The position numbers were made by a program, and so were the translations under genes. This document shows positions 4,760 through 6,498 of a DNA stretch of 6,498 nt, in pieces; positions within the stretch are counted from its first letter, which is position 1, and each line of letters begins with the position of its first letter. Source of the stretch: Spirochaetota bacterium (lineage in GTDB: Bacteria; Spirochaetota; UBA12135; COTS27); NCBI GenBank assembly GCA_030621685.1, contig JAUXHF010000116.1, forward strand, positions 1 through 6,498, read 5' to 3'. Below the pieces are notes generated by a model, which made no database searches, had not been told where the DNA came from, and saw only the letters and a program-made list of their open reading frames with translations.

Positions 4760-6160
4760 ATGAATGATTATAGAATTGAAAAAGACAGCATGGGCGAAGT
4801 GAAGGTCTCTGCAGAAAAACTCTGGGGGGCGCAAACACAACGTTCCTTAGAAAATTTTGCTATAGGTGGCAAGGTGATGCGCATGCCAGAAGAAATTATT
4901 AGGGCTTTTGCCATGCTTAAAAAAGCGGCTGCTAACGTGAATGCAGACTTAGGTGTTCTTCAGCATGAAAAAGCTAAGAGTATTGGCCTTGTATGCGATG
5001 AAATTATAGCTGGCAAACACAAAGGAGAATTTCCTTTGAAAATTTTTCAAACAGGCTCTGGTACGCATACCAATATGAATATGAATGAGGTTATTGCTAA
5101 CCGTGGGCATGTACTTATGGGCGGAAGTATTGATGAGCCAGTTAAGAAGTTACATCCCAATGATGATGTAAACAAATCTCAATCTTCAAACGATACTTTT
5201 CCTACGGCTATGAATTTGGCTGCCTACACGAAGGTAGTAGAAAGCTTATTGCCGGCGCTAGAAGAACTTAGGCAAGCCATCGAAAAAAAAGTGCTAGCCT
5301 TTAAGGATGTGGTGAAGCTGGGGAGAACTCATTGCATGGATGCCACGCCGCTTACTTTAGCCAACGAATTTTCTGCGTATCAGTGGCAGCTGAAATTCGC
5401 CGAGAAGGCCCTACGAAATAGCTTGCCGCATCTTTCGCAGTTAGCGCTTGGCGGCACGGCCGTTGGCACGGGGCTGAATGCGCCTAAGCAGTATGCTGAA
5501 AAAGTAGCTGGCAGGCTTGCTGAATATACGGGGCATCCTTTTATTACGGCAGAAAACAAATTCGAGGCTCTCTCGGCTAGCGATGCCATTGTTGAAACAA
5601 GTGGCGCCGTGAAGCAGCTTGCTGTGGTCTTGATGAAACTGGGCAACGATATCAGATTGCTCTCATCTGGGCCACGCTGCGGTATTGCCGAGATAAAAAT
5701 CCCTGCCCACGAGCCGGGGTCGTCAATTATGCCGGGGAAAGTTAATCCTACCCAAGCAGAGGCCCTCACCATGGCAGCAAGCCATGCTCTTGGCTGCGAT
5801 GCTACCATCGCTATAGGCGCGATGACTGGCCATTTCCAGCTTAATGTGTTTAGACCAGTCATTATCTATAACTTTCTCATGGCATGTTCGGTTTTAGCCG
5901 ATGCCTGTGTTTCTTTTACCCGTAACTGCATGGTTGACATAGAACCTGATTTTGAGAACATTGAAAAAAACCTTAAAAACTCGCTTATGCTGGTAACGGC
6001 TCTCAACACTCACATAGGCTATGACAAAGCCGCAGAAATAGCCAAAAAAGCCTATACGGATGGGTCAACTCTTAAAGAAGCTGCCTTAGCGTTAGGTTAC
6101 GTTACAGCCGAAGACTTTGATGCTTGGGTAGTACCAGAGAAAATGATTACTAACCTCTAA
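4760..6160 (+). CDS. fumC: Class II fumarate hydratase (FumC)
   Basis: The enzyme interconverts fumarate and (S)-malate (EC 4.2.1.2) without an iron-sulfur cluster; the family works as a cytoplasmic homotetramer. The 466 residues nearly equal E. coli FumC (467). The N-terminus (EKDSMGEVKV, LWGAQTQRSLENF) fits the family and fixes the start at 4760; AGGA at 4745-4748 is the likely ribosome site. Motifs in order: TGSGTHTNMNMNEV (98-111), HPNDDVNKSQSSNDTFPTAM (132-151), GRTH with the active-site His at 191, GGTAVGTGLN (231-240), and the fumarase/aspartase signature GSSIMPGKVNPTQAE (320-334), whose Ser321 matches the catalytic Ser of E. coli. TQAE and the C-terminal IGYDKAAEIAKKA favour fumarase over aspartase or argininosuccinate lyase. 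Small departures are H103 (Gln in E. coli) and CM after GRTH (LQ in E. coli). Parts are clearly GC-richer than the flagellar genes. The metabolic role is inferred from the enzyme alone. Confidence 0.97.
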   Translation: MNDYRIEKDSMGEVKVSAEKLWGAQTQRSLENFAIGGKVMRMPEEIIRAFAMLKKAAANVNADLGVLQHEKAKSIGLVCDEIIAGKHKGEFPLKIFQTGSGTHTNMNMNEVIANRGHVLMGGSIDEPVKKLHPNDDVNKSQSSNDTFPTAMNLAAYTKVVESLLPALEELRQAIEKKVLAFKDVVKLGRTHCMDATPLTLANEFSAYQWQLKFAEKALRNSLPHLSQLALGGTAVGTGLNAPKQYAEKVAGRLAEYTGHPFITAENKFEALSASDAIVETSGAVKQLAVVLMKLGNDIRLLSSGPRCGIAEIKIPAHEPGSSIMPGKVNPTQAEALTMAASHALGCDATIAIGAMTGHFQLNVFRPVIIYNFLMACSVLADACVSFTRNCMVDIEPDFENIEKNLKNSLMLVTALNTHIGYDKAAEIAKKAYTDGSTLKEAALALGYVTAEDFDAWVVPEKMITNL

Positions 6161-6168
6161 AGCGAGGC
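6159..6168. repeat. AAAGCGAGGC unit overlapping the fumC stop
   Basis: This ten-base unit includes the last two bases of the fumC TAA. Together with the stop, the 11-mer TAAAGCGAGGC (6158-6168) recurs exactly at 6230-6240. The repeat region thus begins on the stop codon itself. Confidence 0.85.
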
Positions 6169-6170
6169 CT

Positions 6171-6228
6171 AAGCTGTGCTTATTAAAATACGGCATAAAA
6201 ACTTGGCTTTTACTTTTCTGCCTAAGCT
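6171..6228. repeat. 58-bp direct repeat, copy 1
   Basis: It begins AAGCTGTGCTTATT and ends TGCCTAAGCT. Copy 2 lies 91 bases downstream and differs at one base only (C at 6213, T at 6304). It starts with a small inverted repeat, TAAGC-TGT-GCTTA (6170-6182). It contains no open frame of note. Confidence 0.95.
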
Positions 6229-6230
6229 GT

Positions 6231-6260
6231 AAAGCGAGGCAAAGCGAGGCAAAGCGAGGC
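6231..6260. repeat. Three tandem AAAGCGAGGC units
   Basis: Three exact ten-base copies lie between the two 58-bp repeats; the same unit occurs once before copy 1, and a decayed form (AAAACGAG) follows copy 2. The number of units differs between positions, which suggests slippage or unequal exchange. Confidence 0.95.
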
Positions 6261-6261
6261 A

Positions 6262-6319
6262 AAGCTGTGCTTATTAAAATACGGCATAAAAACTTGGCTT
6301 TTATTTTTCTGCCTAAGCT
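6262..6319. repeat. 58-bp direct repeat, copy 2
   Basis: This is the second copy of the repeat at 6171-6228, with 57 of 58 bases identical. Its right end (CTAAGCT) also forms part of the left arm of an 11-bp inverted repeat. Confidence 0.95.
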
Positions 6320-6371
6320 CTAAAACGAGAAAAACCTAAAAATAAAGATACATTAAGGGCTTAGAGCTTAG
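6313..6371 (+). other. 11-bp perfect inverted repeat downstream of fumC
   Basis: CTAAGCTCTAA (6313-6323) and TTAGAGCTTAG (6361-6371) are exact inverted copies separated by 37 bases. A T/A-rich stretch (TTTATAAATTT) follows the right arm. It could fold as a long-loop hairpin at the 3' end of the fumC transcript and might act as a terminator or mRNA end. The loop is longer than in ordinary intrinsic terminators and the T-run is broken. The rest of 6372-6465 is AT-rich with no gene that I can support. Confidence 0.45.
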
Positions 6372-6413
6372 TTTATAAATTTAATTATTTGCCCATGTTT
6401 CTTTCGATTATTC

Positions 6414-6441
6414 TAAAAACTAGTTTAGCATTTTAAGATAA
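6414..6441 (+). promoter_or_regulatory. Weak sigma-28-like promoter candidate
   Basis: TAAA at 6414-6417 and TAAGATAA at 6434-6441 resemble the flagellar sigma-28 pattern TAAA-N15-GCCGATAA. The last five bases of the -10 part (GATAA) match, but the GCC is missing and the spacer is 16. It lies 24 bases before a possible start codon at 6466. In AT-rich DNA this partial match may well be accidental. Confidence 0.2.
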
Positions 6442-6465
6442 CATACGATATTTTAATACAAAGCT

Positions 6466-6498
6466 ATGGAAAGTTCAGCCCCCTTTCAATATATCGGT
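6466..6498 (+). CDS. Possible 5' end of a further gene (runs off the window)
   Basis: ATG at 6466 opens a frame (MESSAPFQYIG) that stays open to the right edge, only 11 codons. No Shine-Dalgarno sequence precedes it, although several other genes here also lack one. The position, about 300 bases after fumC and behind a possible promoter, fits a gene start, but a frame this short is weak evidence and no family can be named. Confidence 0.3.
   Translation, partial: MESSAPFQYIG

Noticed and set aside
5380..5862. 160-codon open frame on the minus strand inside fumC
   Set aside because: It lies wholly opposite a strongly conserved enzyme gene, its translation shows no domain, and its openness follows from the codon use of fumC.
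4760..6160. Aspartate ammonia-lyase instead of fumarase
   Set aside because: TGSGT rather than TGAGT, and KVNPTQAE rather than KVNPVIPE, point to class II fumarase.
6159..6319. CRISPR array
   Set aside because: The repeats are either ten bases in direct tandem or a single pair of 58-mers; there are no regular unique spacers and no cas genes.

Overview
The window looks like chromosomal DNA of a motile spirochaete, probably Treponema-like. The main reason is gene order: a FliA/WhiG-type flagellar sigma factor, a long FapA/DUF342 protein, a small uncharacterised protein and a membrane-anchored DUF6115-like protein all lie on the + strand. As I recall, this matches the block that follows flhA-flhF-flhG in treponemes. 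The DNA is AT-rich outside the fumarase gene, and coding density on the + strand is high. The assignment rests on recognising protein families by eye, not on a database search.

Layout. Bases 2-394 hold the 3' end of an acidic protein that enters from the left edge and opens on a run of GAT codons. After a 67-base gap with a plausible promoter comes the sigma factor (462-1265). A 195-base spacer follows, containing two short tandem repeats, a possible stem-loop and a possible -10 box. FapA (1461-3563) overlaps the start of a 100-residue protein (3560-3862) by ATGA. After about 100 bases comes a 217-residue protein with an N-terminal membrane helix and a C-terminal helix-turn-helix-like segment (3960-4613), carrying an in-frame array of four 18-bp units. 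A candidate 21-residue hydrophobic micropeptide (4675-4740) sits just before a complete class II fumarase (4760-6160). The last 338 bases carry a near-perfect 58-bp direct repeat separated by AAAGCGAGGC units, an 11-bp inverted repeat, and possibly the first codons of another + strand gene.

How the genes work together. The sigma factor would direct RNA polymerase to late flagellar and chemotaxis genes. FapA, the 100-residue protein and the 217-residue protein are its usual neighbours; family context suggests roles in flagellar assembly or placement, but none has a biochemical activity readable from sequence. Fumarase is central metabolism and may belong to a separate transcription unit. The most unusual feature of the window is repeated short tandem duplication, both inside genes and between them. 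The best candidate for something undescribed is the membrane micropeptide, followed by the repeat array that starts exactly at the fumarase stop codon.
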